NCBI GenBank assembly: GCA_963678445.1
Contig: OY782877.1
Coordinates: forward strand, 1,860,001 to 1,924,000
Length of the DNA stretch: 64,000 nucleotides
Origin: G963678445 sp963678445
GTDB taxonomy: Bacteria > Hydrogenedentota > Hydrogenedentia > Hydrogenedentales > G963678445
Reading direction: 5' to 3'
This document shows positions 25,689-34,100 of the stretch, piece by piece; positions within the stretch are counted from its first letter, which is position 1, and each line of letters opens with the position of its first letter. Under the pieces are notes generated by a model that worked only from the letters and a program-made list of their open reading frames with translations, searched no databases and was not told the origin of the DNA. The translations under genes were made by a program, and so were the position numbers.

Positions 25689-26135
25689 ATGGTACCAATG
25701 CGTATACCGATTCGGCTGTTATGTGTGCTCGCACTGTCTTGTGCTGTTTGCATGCCCTATGCGAATGCGTCGTCGTACAAGGTGACGCGGAGTGATGATA
25801 CGGCGGTATTAGAATTCTTCGCGAATGGTAACGCCACAGCCTATGGCACGGTGCAAACGAATGCAACGACGGGCCTGGTGCAGGATGAAACAAAAACGGA
25901 ACTGGTCATTGAGACCGCGACACAAACTGTAGCGCGTCTGGATCAGACGTCGGGTGTTTTTTACTTGCGCGGGCAGGTGTCGCAGAACGTTTCGCAAACG
26001 GTGTTGAACAGCTACAAAGACAATACCTCGGGCGAATTTATGGTAGAAGATTCGAATGACGATATCGTAGCGGTGATTGACAACAGTGGCAATCTGCTGC
26101 TCAAGGGAACCTTGCAAGTGTTGAATCAACTGTAA
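25689..26135 (+). CDS. Small exported protein, module gene B3
   Basis: A 148-residue protein nearly identical to B1 and B2, differing at about one mature residue ('IETATQT' against 'IETASQT'). While A3 has diverged strongly from A1 and A2, B3 has hardly changed. Either B is under strong constraint as a common partner or chaperone for variable A proteins, or B copies are homogenised by gene conversion. Signal peptide and AAAGGAGGT site are as in the other modules. Confidence 0.82.
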   Translation: MVPMRIPIRLLCVLALSCAVCMPYANASSYKVTRSDDTAVLEFFANGNATAYGTVQTNATTGLVQDETKTELVIETATQTVARLDQTSGVFYLRGQVSQNVSQTVLNSYKDNTSGEFMVEDSNDDIVAVIDNSGNLLLKGTLQVLNQL

Positions 26136-26163
26136 GTTTTGCACCGTAACGTAGGAGAATATG

Positions 26164-26196
26164 GGGTCATGGCCTTTGGCTATGGCCCTTTTTATT
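26164..26196 (+). terminator. Terminator of module 3
   Basis: Stem GGGTCATGGCC / GGCTATGGCCC (two G-U pairs) with a 3-base loop and TTTTTATT. It also separates the modules from the convergent lptB gene. Confidence 0.92.
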
Positions 26197-26231
26197 ATGT
26201 CCGTACTCGCAGAATCTCAGTGCGGGCCGTT

Positions 26232-26978
26232 TCAGGCGAAGTCCATATGGAAGTTTTCGCCGAGGTAGACTTCGCGGGCGGTGGGGTCTTGGGCGATTTC
26301 CTGGGGGGCGCCGGCGACGATGACTTTGCCTTCGCTGATGATGTAGGCGTGGTCGGTGATTTGGAGGGTGTCGCGCACGTTGTGGTCGGTGATGAGTACA
26401 CCAATGCCTTTTTGTTTGAGTTGGGCGACGGTTTGTTGTAGGTCGGCGACGGCAATAGGATCGATACCGGCGAAGGGTTCGTCGAGCAGGAATACTTTGG
26501 GTTCGATGGCGAGGGCGCGTGCAATTTCGGTGCGACGCCGTTCCCCACCAGAGAGGGTGTAGGCGGTACTGTTGGCCAGATGGGTGATGTTCATCTCATC
26601 CATGAGCGCATCGACGCGTTTGGCGCGTTCAGCACGGGTGAGGGATTGGTATTCGAGGATGGCCATGATGTTTTGGCGCACGGTGAGTTGACGGAAGACG
26701 GAAGCTTCCTGGGCAAGGTAGGCCATTCCCGCACGGGCGCGTTTGTACATGGGCCAACAGGTGACGTCTTGGCCGAGGAAGGTAATCTTGCCTTCGTTGG
26801 GACGCAACAGGCCAACGGTCATGCTGAAGGTGGTGGTTTTTCCTGCGCCGTTGGGGCCGAGCAGGCCTACGACTTCCCCTGCACGCAGGGCGAGGGATAC
26901 ACCGCGTACCACGGTGCGCTTTTTGAAGCTTTTAACGAGTCCTTCGGTCGCGAGAATAGGAGCGTTGTCTGTGGCCAT
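26232..26978 (-). CDS. lptB: LPS export ABC transporter ATPase LptB
   Basis: A 248-residue ABC ATPase. With LptF/LptG (not in the window) it powers extraction of LPS from the inner membrane toward the LptC-LptA bridge. Walker A 'GPNGAGKTTT' near residue 41, 'YLAQEASVFRQLTVRQNI' (the Q-loop region typical of LptB), signature 'LSGGERRR', Walker B 'VFLLDEPFAGIDP' and the H-switch 'LITDHNV' are all present. Length matches E. coli LptB (241). It is the last gene of the minus-strand operon, 14 bases after the lptA-like gene. Confidence 0.95.
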   Translation of the reverse strand: MATDNAPILATEGLVKSFKKRTVVRGVSLALRAGEVVGLLGPNGAGKTTTFSMTVGLLRPNEGKITFLGQDVTCWPMYKRARAGMAYLAQEASVFRQLTVRQNIMAILEYQSLTRAERAKRVDALMDEMNITHLANSTAYTLSGGERRRTEIARALAIEPKVFLLDEPFAGIDPIAVADLQQTVAQLKQKGIGVLITDHNVRDTLQITDHAYIISEGKVIVAGAPQEIAQDPTAREVYLGENFHMDFA

Positions 26979-26992
26979 TGGTATGCTCCTTC

Positions 26993-27877
26993 TTATTGTC
27001 CTGCGGTAATGTAGCCGGGGAAGGCGTCGTGAAGCAGCAGGCGGTTGCGTTGTGTCAACTCCAGCGATTCCAGGGCAGTCTTGGCGACGAGTGCTTTTGT
27101 CTGCTCAGACAGGGCCGTTTTGGCAAAGGCGTCTTCTTTGTAGAAGGCCTTGTTTTGCAGTACTTTGTTTAATTGCTTGAGCAGCATTTTTTGTTGCTTG
27201 ACCAGCACGGCTGTCTCGGCGCTCATCAGGCCCGCGCGCACTTCCTCGCTCAACAGGTCGACGAGGTGTTTTCCAGGCGATGGAACGCTGTCATTTGCAG
27301 CCACTTTCAAGGCATCGATAAGGCCCGTCCAATCGCTGACATCCGTCACAACCAACAGGGAAGGATCGGCTTCTTTTTCCATGGCGCGCAGGGGTATTGT
27401 GTCGGCCTGCATATCAAAAATGTCGATAGTGTTCTTTTTGAAATCGATAGCGATCTTGCTGCCACGCACGCCCTGCGCTGTTTCGCTGTTCATCACCGGA
27501 TCGCCGGTGAAGACCAGTTCGCCGGTTTCAAAATCCCACACGGCCTTTTCCGCGCTGAGTTCACCTTGGGGATGGGTCAGCTTCACGCCGCCTTCCATGG
27601 TGATGCGGGAAGGGGCGCTGGCGCCTTCTTTCTGTTCAAAGCGCATTGAATACGACTGTATAGGGAGGGGTTTCATGTCGGGGTCGTCAGCAAGGAGGGT
27701 AATACGTACGCCGTCGGTCATTTCTTTGAAGGAAAGGCTACCTTCGAAGCCACCTTTGAACCGGCCAACTTTATCGATACGCATGTGCGTGTAACCGCCC
27801 ATATCGTTTGCATCTTGTGCAACTGCCCATCCTGCTATGCAAAGGCATAAACATAGGCTATTCAAACGTCGCATCAT
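26993..27877 (-). CDS. lptA: LptA/OstA-like periplasmic LPS transport protein
   Basis: A 294-residue protein with a signal peptide ('LCLCLCIAGWAVA'). The central part fits the OstA/LptA beta-jellyroll ('ITMEGGVKLTHPQGELSAEK', 'VFTGDPVMNSETAQGVRGSK'). A C-terminal extension of about 110 residues is helical and not part of standard LptA, which is about 185 residues long. It should bridge LPS from LptC to the outer membrane. The start at 27877 has GGAGG 7 bases upstream; the frame is open further back through a dispersed repeat, which should not be translated. The identification rests mainly on position between lptC and lptB genes. Confidence 0.75.
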   Translation of the reverse strand: MMRRLNSLCLCLCIAGWAVAQDANDMGGYTHMRIDKVGRFKGGFEGSLSFKEMTDGVRITLLADDPDMKPLPIQSYSMRFEQKEGASAPSRITMEGGVKLTHPQGELSAEKAVWDFETGELVFTGDPVMNSETAQGVRGSKIAIDFKKNTIDIFDMQADTIPLRAMEKEADPSLLVVTDVSDWTGLIDALKVAANDSVPSPGKHLVDLLSEEVRAGLMSAETAVLVKQQKMLLKQLNKVLQNKAFYKEDAFAKTALSEQTKALVAKTALESLELTQRNRLLLHDAFPGYITAGQ

Positions 27878-27889
27878 CTCTATTCCTCC

Positions 27890-27992
27890 CAAGGTGGCCA
27901 GCGGTGGCCAACGCCACAGGCAATAGTTATGGTCCTTACCGTCCCTGACCAACACAAATTTTTCGTTTTCCGTGACACTTTTGGAAATGTCA
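27890..27992 (+). repeat. Dispersed repeat family 1 filling the lptC-lptA gap
   Basis: The copy starts CAAGGTGGCCAGCGGTGGCC, contains 'ATAGTTATGGTCCTTACC', 'GTCCCTGACC' and the T-rich tail, and ends GGAAATGTCA. Its last three bases are the complement of the lptC stop codon TGA. The lptA ribosome binding site begins directly beyond its other end. Confidence 0.85.
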
Positions 27993-28574
27993 TTTGCCAA
28001 AATAGACCACGCCTGAGACGTCGGTCATTTCAAATTCTTTGGTATCCGGATATAAGCGCAGGCTATCCGCCTGTAGCTTTATTTTGGGGTTTTCCACTTT
28101 GAGGGGGTGGTCGGTAAAGGCCACGCCTTTGGTGGTTTCATCTTGGGGATGCACCCATTCCATGTCTTCGAGGTGGATGACGGTGTCGCCGAGGTAGGCT
28201 TTAACGCCATCTTTCAAATACGCGCCCACGTTTTGTTCGAAGCGGCCGCGTTTTCCTTCCAGCACCATTTCTTCGACATTGGTTTGGCGGTTATAAACCA
28301 CCGCGCGTGCATCTTCAATCGCCCACACCTGCTCATCGAGCACTGAAAACGTATCTGCATGCAACCAGAATGTCGGCTTATGTGCCGCGCTGGTTGTCGT
28401 GCGGGTATCGTGCAGATACAGATTTATATCATTCATTCGAATTGTATCGGCTTCCGCTGCTGTCGCCATGCCTTCCACCTCTGGTGGTGGCGGCGTTGCA
28501 GGCAGGGGGCCGCCTTGGCCACAGCCCGCTGCGACAAAGCTCAAAATCCCTATAAATCCTGCCCAACGCTTCAT
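27990..28574 (-). CDS. lptC: LptC-like LPS transport lipoprotein
   Basis: A 194-residue protein. The N-terminus carries a lipoprotein signal with lipobox 'VAAGC' (Cys near 18), while E. coli LptC is anchored by a membrane helix; lipid-anchored LptC-like proteins occur in other phyla. The body has the beta-jellyroll pattern of the LptA/LptC family ('FWLHADTFSVLDEQVWAIED', 'VEEMVLEGKRGRF', 'LKVENPKIKLQADSLRLYP'). It should receive LPS from LptBFG. Its ATG overlaps the coaX stop by 4 bases (ATGA). Its own stop TGA lies within a dispersed repeat. Confidence 0.82.
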   Translation of the reverse strand: MKRWAGFIGILSFVAAGCGQGGPLPATPPPPEVEGMATAAEADTIRMNDINLYLHDTRTTTSAAHKPTFWLHADTFSVLDEQVWAIEDARAVVYNRQTNVEEMVLEGKRGRFEQNVGAYLKDGVKAYLGDTVIHLEDMEWVHPQDETTKGVAFTDHPLKVENPKIKLQADSLRLYPDTKEFEMTDVSGVVYFGK

Positions 28575-29347
28575 GCGCGGGTCCCCTGATTCTTTTCATA
28601 CACCGCTTTAAGGCCTTTTAACGTCAACAACGAATCCACCACATCAATCTGTGTGGCCGTCTGCGCCATCGTTTTGGCAAAACCGCCTGTCGCCACCACC
28701 GTGGGCTTCTCCGTCATCTCCGCCGCCATACGTCGCACCAGCCCATCCACCATATCCGCATAGCCATAGGTCAGACCTGAACAAATATTGCCAATGGTGT
28801 CCTTACCGATCACCTGATCCGGACGTACCACGTCGACACGAGGCAGTTTGGCGCAGCGTTCGAACAATGCGTCTGCCGAAAGGCCGATGCCAGGCGCAAT
28901 CACGCCGCCCTGCCATTCTGCACGCGAGGAAACGACATCGAAGGTAGTGGCGGTGCCAAAATCGATAATGATCAACGCGCCTTCATATTGCGAAACAGCG
29001 CCGACCGTGTTGACAATGCGATCCGCACCGACTTCTTTGGGATTGTTCACCTGCAAGACCACGCCGGTCTTTACCCCAGGCCCCACCATCAACGGCGCAA
29101 CGCCAAAGGCATCCTGCGCCACATGCGTCAGGGCCTGATTCAACTGCGGCACCACACTTGAAATACAGCAGCCGGTAATGTCCTGCGTGCGTAAGTCGAT
29201 TTGTTGCAGGAGCATATACAGCAGGATATGCAATTCATCCGCAGTACGATAATTGTTGGTAATTACCCGCCAGCGCCCTCGTAAGGTATCGCCCTCATAC
29301 AGGCCCAGCACCATATTTGAATTGCCCACGTCAACCAGTAGCAACAT
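28571..29347 (-). CDS. coaX: Type III pantothenate kinase CoaX
   Basis: A 258-residue pantothenate kinase of the ASKHA fold, catalysing the first step of coenzyme A synthesis in the cytosol. 'LLVDVGNSNMVLG' at the N-terminus is the phosphate loop, 'VGADRIVN' (residue 100 region) binds pantothenate and 'LIIIDFGTATTFDVV' follows. 'GGVIAPGIGLSADALF' and 'ATGGFA' complete the set. Length is standard. In many bacteria coaX follows birA; here it follows a birA remnant, its start overlapping the remnant's end at base 29347. Confidence 0.95.
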   Translation of the reverse strand: MLLLVDVGNSNMVLGLYEGDTLRGRWRVITNNYRTADELHILLYMLLQQIDLRTQDITGCCISSVVPQLNQALTHVAQDAFGVAPLMVGPGVKTGVVLQVNNPKEVGADRIVNTVGAVSQYEGALIIIDFGTATTFDVVSSRAEWQGGVIAPGIGLSADALFERCAKLPRVDVVRPDQVIGKDTIGNICSGLTYGYADMVDGLVRRMAAEMTEKPTVVATGGFAKTMAQTATQIDVVDSLLTLKGLKAVYEKNQGTRA

Positions 29348-29880
29348 TATGTAAAAATTCCTTTGTGCTTCTCATATACATTCGCTTCCAGCACCTCCAC
29401 CTCACCATCATGTATCCGATGTTCACCCATCGCCGTCGTCACCCAGAGTGCACCCTCCTTATCCATCGCCGTTACACGGCCTGTAAGCCTTTCGTAGCGA
29501 ATCTGCTTCCCTACCATAGCACATTCCGCCGCCCATTGTTGCCGCACGTCTCGATTTCCCCTGTGCGCAAACGGCAAATCCCTGCCTTTATGGTGTGCAT
29601 TTACGCCAATACTCAGTGCCGTCCAGCCGTTAGGTGTTCGACAAGGATACCGCAGACCTTCCTGCTGTCGCAAAGTAGATCATTGGGCCACTTTATCGTC
29701 AACTTTACCCTGGGACGCGCCGCCTTGCCGCAACTACTGCACCACCCTGTTGCTCGAAGGGGTTGCCGCTAACAAAGCAACGTCTCCGCGGATAATCGAA
29801 GTATCCCGCGGAGACCTGTATAAAGAACTATTTGAAGGCAGGTTAGCCAGCGGCCTTGCCCTGGCGCAACCATTCCCATT
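29347..29880 (-). pseudogene. birA: Remnant of biotin-protein ligase gene birA
   Basis: On the minus strand, bases about 29752-29655 encode 'VKLTIKWPNDLLCDSRK' and 'VCGILVEHLTAG', the ligase core motif KWPNDLL...K..GIL.E. The C-terminal part then continues in another frame (29673-29347) as 'ALSIGVNAHH' and 'WAAECAMVGKQIRYERLTG', the start of the BPL C-terminal domain. The frame is therefore shifted near 29655. The N-terminal half is missing: no STN and no GRGRxGR biotinyl-AMP loop can be found, and that region holds a 10-bp perfect hairpin instead. Such a gene cannot make an active ligase. Gene order birA-coaX is a known arrangement, supporting the origin. Confidence 0.85.
29782..29815. repeat. 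Perfect 10-bp inverted repeat in the birA remnant
   Basis: GTCTCCGCGG / CCGCGGAGAC around a 14-base loop. It lies about 110 bases past the nadC stop on the minus strand and may act as a partial terminator; the following tail (GTTGCTTTG) is only weakly T-rich. Confidence 0.6.
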
Positions 29881-29922
29881 GTCGCGAAAAAAGCGCCCTG
29901 ATTAGCGAACGCATCTTAGCGC

Positions 29923-30759
29923 CTACACATTTTCTATCAACAAAGACATATCTACTGCGGGTGCCGAATGCGTCAATGCACCCACCGAAATTACATGCAC
30001 CCCTGTTTCCGCCATACCGCGGATACGTTCCAGCGAGGCATTGCCACTGGCTTCGAGGACCACTCGATGCCCCTCCGCACGCTTCACCGCCTCCCGCATC
30101 GTATCGTTATCCATATTATCCAGCATGATCACATCCGCCTTCGCCGCCAAGGCCACATCGAACTCTTCCAGATTGGTCACTTCGATGCCGATGCGCATCA
30201 GGTGATGCGTGCCGTCCGACGCTCGTTGGATGGCGTTTTCAATACCGCCTGCCGCCATAATATGGTTTTCCTTAATCAGGATACCATTAAACAAGGTATG
30301 ACGGTGGTTTGAACCGCCGCCATGCACCACCGCTGCCTTTTCCAACTGGCGCATCATCGGCGTCGTCTTCCGCGTGCAGCAGATACGACACTTCACACCG
30401 TCCAGCGCATCCATATACGCTGCCGTCATCGTTGCAATACCCGACAGGTGCTGTGCAAAATTCATGGCTACGCGCTCCGCCGTCAACACCTCACGCGCAT
30501 TGCCCGTAAACTCAGCAATTTCATCACCTTTTTTAAACCGGGCCCCATCTTCCAGCGCGCCCCAATCATTCACATCCGCCTCCAACAACTGAAACGCGGT
30601 ATAAAAAGGCTTAATCCCGCTCAAGACACCATCCTGCTTGGCAATCAACCGCGCCCGGCACCGTGCATCCGCAGGCACCGTGTTATTTGTCGTCAAATCT
30701 TCCTGGCCGATATCCTCATCCAACGCCTCCCGCACCAGCCGTTCCATATACCGCTGCAT
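29923..30759 (-). CDS. nadC: Nicotinate-nucleotide pyrophosphorylase (carboxylating) NadC
   Basis: A 278-residue quinolinate phosphoribosyltransferase of NAD synthesis. It condenses quinolinate with PRPP, releasing CO2. Motifs: 'TRKTTPMMRQLEKAAVVHGGG' (two key Arg/Lys sites) in the middle, 'HRHTLFNGILIKENHI', 'MLDNMDNDTM' and 'VVLEASGNASLERI' in the C-terminal barrel. The start is the ATG at 30759 with AAGGAGAG 7 bases upstream; the frame extends upstream to 30813 without support. It heads the minus-strand operon nadC - birA remnant - coaX - lptCAB. Confidence 0.94.
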   Translation of the reverse strand: MQRYMERLVREALDEDIGQEDLTTNNTVPADARCRARLIAKQDGVLSGIKPFYTAFQLLEADVNDWGALEDGARFKKGDEIAEFTGNAREVLTAERVAMNFAQHLSGIATMTAAYMDALDGVKCRICCTRKTTPMMRQLEKAAVVHGGGSNHRHTLFNGILIKENHIMAAGGIENAIQRASDGTHHLMRIGIEVTNLEEFDVALAAKADVIMLDNMDNDTMREAVKRAEGHRVVLEASGNASLERIRGMAETGVHVISVGALTHSAPAVDMSLLIENV

Positions 30760-31131
30760 ATAACTACTCTCCTTTTTTCCAAGCGCGAATTGTATCATAT
30801 ATCCACCATTCAATGCGATTTTTCCGTTTTACACACTACCAAAATCCATAAAAGCACCCTTATTAACATGCTTACGGCATGCACTTCGCCCGTAGGTATA
30901 GACAAAGAGGGGCTTGCCAATAATATACACGGAAGGCGTCCGAAAAAGCGTCTCAAGAGAGGAGCGGGCATTATTTCAGCGCAAAAATATGCATACTCCC
31001 CGGCGCAAATTCTACTACGCAAATTCCTCAACCAGGTCATAAAAAGCAAAACATTCTACTGCGGTCAGGAACGGTAAGACCCATACCTGTTTCAGGTGAT
31101 GCGAGTCACGCCAGTACTGGAGCGTTTTCGA
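30760..31131. other. Intergenic region upstream of nadC
   Basis: About 370 bases without a gene. It contains the nadC promoter region and, at 31037-31088, an inverted partial copy of dispersed repeat family 1, placed just beyond the stop codon of the next minus-strand gene. Confidence 0.5.
31037..31088 (-). repeat. Dispersed repeat family 1, partial inverted copy
   Basis: Read on the minus strand it matches 'AGGTATGG-TCTTACCG-TCCTGACC' and the TTTTTATGAC tail of the family; the GGTCCAGCGACC head is missing. Confidence 0.7.
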
Positions 31132-34100
31132 TTATTGCAGCGTATAGGTGGTCTCTTCTGCATTGGTTTTCAAAATTCCCTGCGTCTGGTTTTTCACCAT
31201 AGCATACGACACATCAACGTGCACCGGGGTTTCAGAGGACACCTTTTCACACTGCCAAGGGAGGTAGAGCAATGCACCTTGGGGTGTTTTTTCATCTCCC
31301 CGGTTCTTGATCTGAAGCATCTGCACGGTGTCCTTACGTGTCTTGACCCGTTGCAACAGGTAGCCTTGTGCATGGAACAGCGGGCTAAGCTTCGGCTCGT
31401 CCCACTGAAAGCAGGAGGGAGTATTTGTCGCCCGAATAAAAAGCACCATTTCGCTTAATTCCACCTGCTCTTCGGTTGCAAGATGCAAGGTGAGCAGGCC
31501 GCGCCCCTTTTGTAACGGGGTGTGGGTGAACGAAAAGTGGATCGTACGGCGTGGAAGATAGTGATACGCCTTGGGCAGCACCCCTTCAACCCCCTTATTG
31601 CTAACAACCCGTAACGTTGCCCAATGCTCCTCATCGCCCAGGGCGTCAGGTGCTTGTACCACCGCAGAACGGCTGCCATCGCCACTGAGCCATTGCGCTT
31701 TTTGGTTGTCAAACCAGAACGTGCTTTCTGCCGTCAGATTGCGTCCGGTAATCAAAAGGGTATTGCCCGCATCCGCATAGCCCTCACTGGGTTCAAGGGC
31801 TTCAATATATGGTGCGCCAAATACCGGACAAGGGCTGGGATCGGCGCCATCCCATATTTGATCCATATCGGAATCAGGATTACGCGGGTCCGTTTCCCCA
31901 TCATCCACGCGCCCATTGCGATTGACGTCTTCCAAGCCATCTGAAATGCCATCAAAGTCCGAGTCCGGATTGAGAAAGTCTGTCTCTCCCGATTCCGTCA
32001 TGTTATTCGCATTGCGATCCTCAATTTCCGTAGGCAAGCCATCATTATCCGGATCATTTCGCTCTACGCCAGCACGGGCAAGCCAGTGAAACAGCGCCAC
32101 GGCAAAACGGCGCGCCTCGCCAGATTGCATGGCTGGATTTTCCAACGGTGTCGCTGCAGAAAGCAGCGCAATACGCCCCAATCCATAACTACGTGCTAAA
32201 AATACTGCACCAACGCCCTTGGCTCCCCCCGGCTCAAGCGCAAAATCCTCCTCCGCATAAATGGCGCAGCCATCATGCACAGGAAACGACTTCCAAAACC
32301 GGGTAATATCCCGATCACCCGCAGCGGCATACCGTCCGTTCACATTGAGTCGGGTATCGATTCGAATACCAATCGGGCTAAGCCAGCGAATAAAAGAAGG
32401 GTTGGCGTCTTCACCCAGATGTGCGCCCAAAAATAAAAGTGCGCCCCCATCGGCAACATAGTCCAACACCGCCTGACGCGTCAAAGCGCCTTGTGCGGCG
32501 GCACGTGCATCCAGCACGACAACCGCGTAAGGATATAAGCTTTCCTGAAAAGCCCCCTGATCTTCATGATGGGCGAAATAGCGAGGGGCATGCGACAGCA
32601 AAGTCGCCAAGCTATCCAGGCCCGTCTCACCTCCAGAGGCATGTATAGAGGTCTGCGCATCCCCCCGAATCCATAGGATGCGCCGGATAGCGCCACGTCC
32701 CGGCTCGATACGCACCTGTATCTCCGCCGGACTGCCAAATGCCTGTTGCGGGTAGACGGCGCCCGGCAACCGAACCTGCACGATCCCGCCCCGCGCAGTC
32801 TCTTTATCAAGCTGTGCATAATCGACGGCCATCTGTGTAATGTGGTGATCATTTCGTATTGCGCTACTGAGCAGTAACCACGGCAACGCCGCTGCATCAT
32901 GCGTGAGCGTCCAACCGCTAAAAAGGCCCGTGCTCGGTTGTATATACGGCACGCGCACCTCATATCCCAGTGCATCTTCATGGAATGTGACCAGCGCTGG
33001 ACATTCCAGCCGTGGCGAAAAACGCCTGGGTTCCGGATCTATCCCGTCGTGTATCAAATCACCATCACTATCGGGATTGTTCGGGTCCGTACCCCGTTTG
33101 CGTTCTTCCTTCTCCGAAAGGCTATCCCCGTCCTCGTCCTCCGCCACCCATAAAAAACTCGGAACAAAGGCAAAATCCGTCACCCACCCACTTTGAAAAT
33201 GAATAGAGCGCAACGAATGCGCTGTTACCACATCCAACACATGCAGCCGTCCCCCTTCTGCCGCACACAAGCCCGCCTCGCCCCACTGGAGACATTGAAA
33301 GGGCTGCTCAAAACTTGCATACAAAGAGTTTCGTTCCCCCTGAGACCATATCGACACCTCGTTATCACGGCTGACCGCAATATCGTCGTTATAGGGCGAA
33401 GGAGCCAGCAACAAGCTATGTGTCACCCCAGTTAACGCATGTTCCGCTTCCTTCTCAATCCCCTGCGCACCCATGTGCACCACCGTGATATAAGCAAAAT
33501 CTGTCCCCGGTTCCCGCGTGGCGATCCAACAGCGCCCCGCACTGGCCGTTTGCAACGGATGCGCCTCAAGTGCGCTGCTTCCCCGAATCTCAAGCGGTGC
33601 GCTCAACGGATTCAGCGTAGCCATATCAAACGCGTACAACCAGGAGATGGTCTCCTTGGTGCTGTGCTCTGTGGAAAACCCGGAGGAAAGCACGAAAAGT
33701 ATCTTCTTGTCGCGACTCAACACCATATCTACAGGAACCATATCGATATGATCATCTTCCTGCGGCAAGCCAATGTGATGCACACGTTTATATTTGCGTT
33801 GCACATCCATCCGCACCAGACTGGACGGCTGCGCGCGCCCCGCGTGACACAGAACCAACAGGGAAGCGTCCGAAGAATCCCCGCCGCCCTCCACAGGGGC
33901 ATACACCGGCAAGGCCTTCACAGGCGCTCCCGGCAACGTCCAGGCTTGCACATCATCAACCGCAGCCTCATCGCCCCCCGCGATCCCACGCAAAACAACA
34001 CGGCCCAGAACCTCTTCATACGACAGCTTTGGGGTCGAGCATCCCAACCAGACTTCCCACGTTTGCGACAACGAGGAAAACGTACACGGCATCCATTCAC

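Noticed and set aside
27890..28000. Longer lptA-like reading frame starting at 28000
   Set aside because: The extra 41 residues are translated repeat DNA, and a signal peptide with a strong ribosome binding site begins at 27877.
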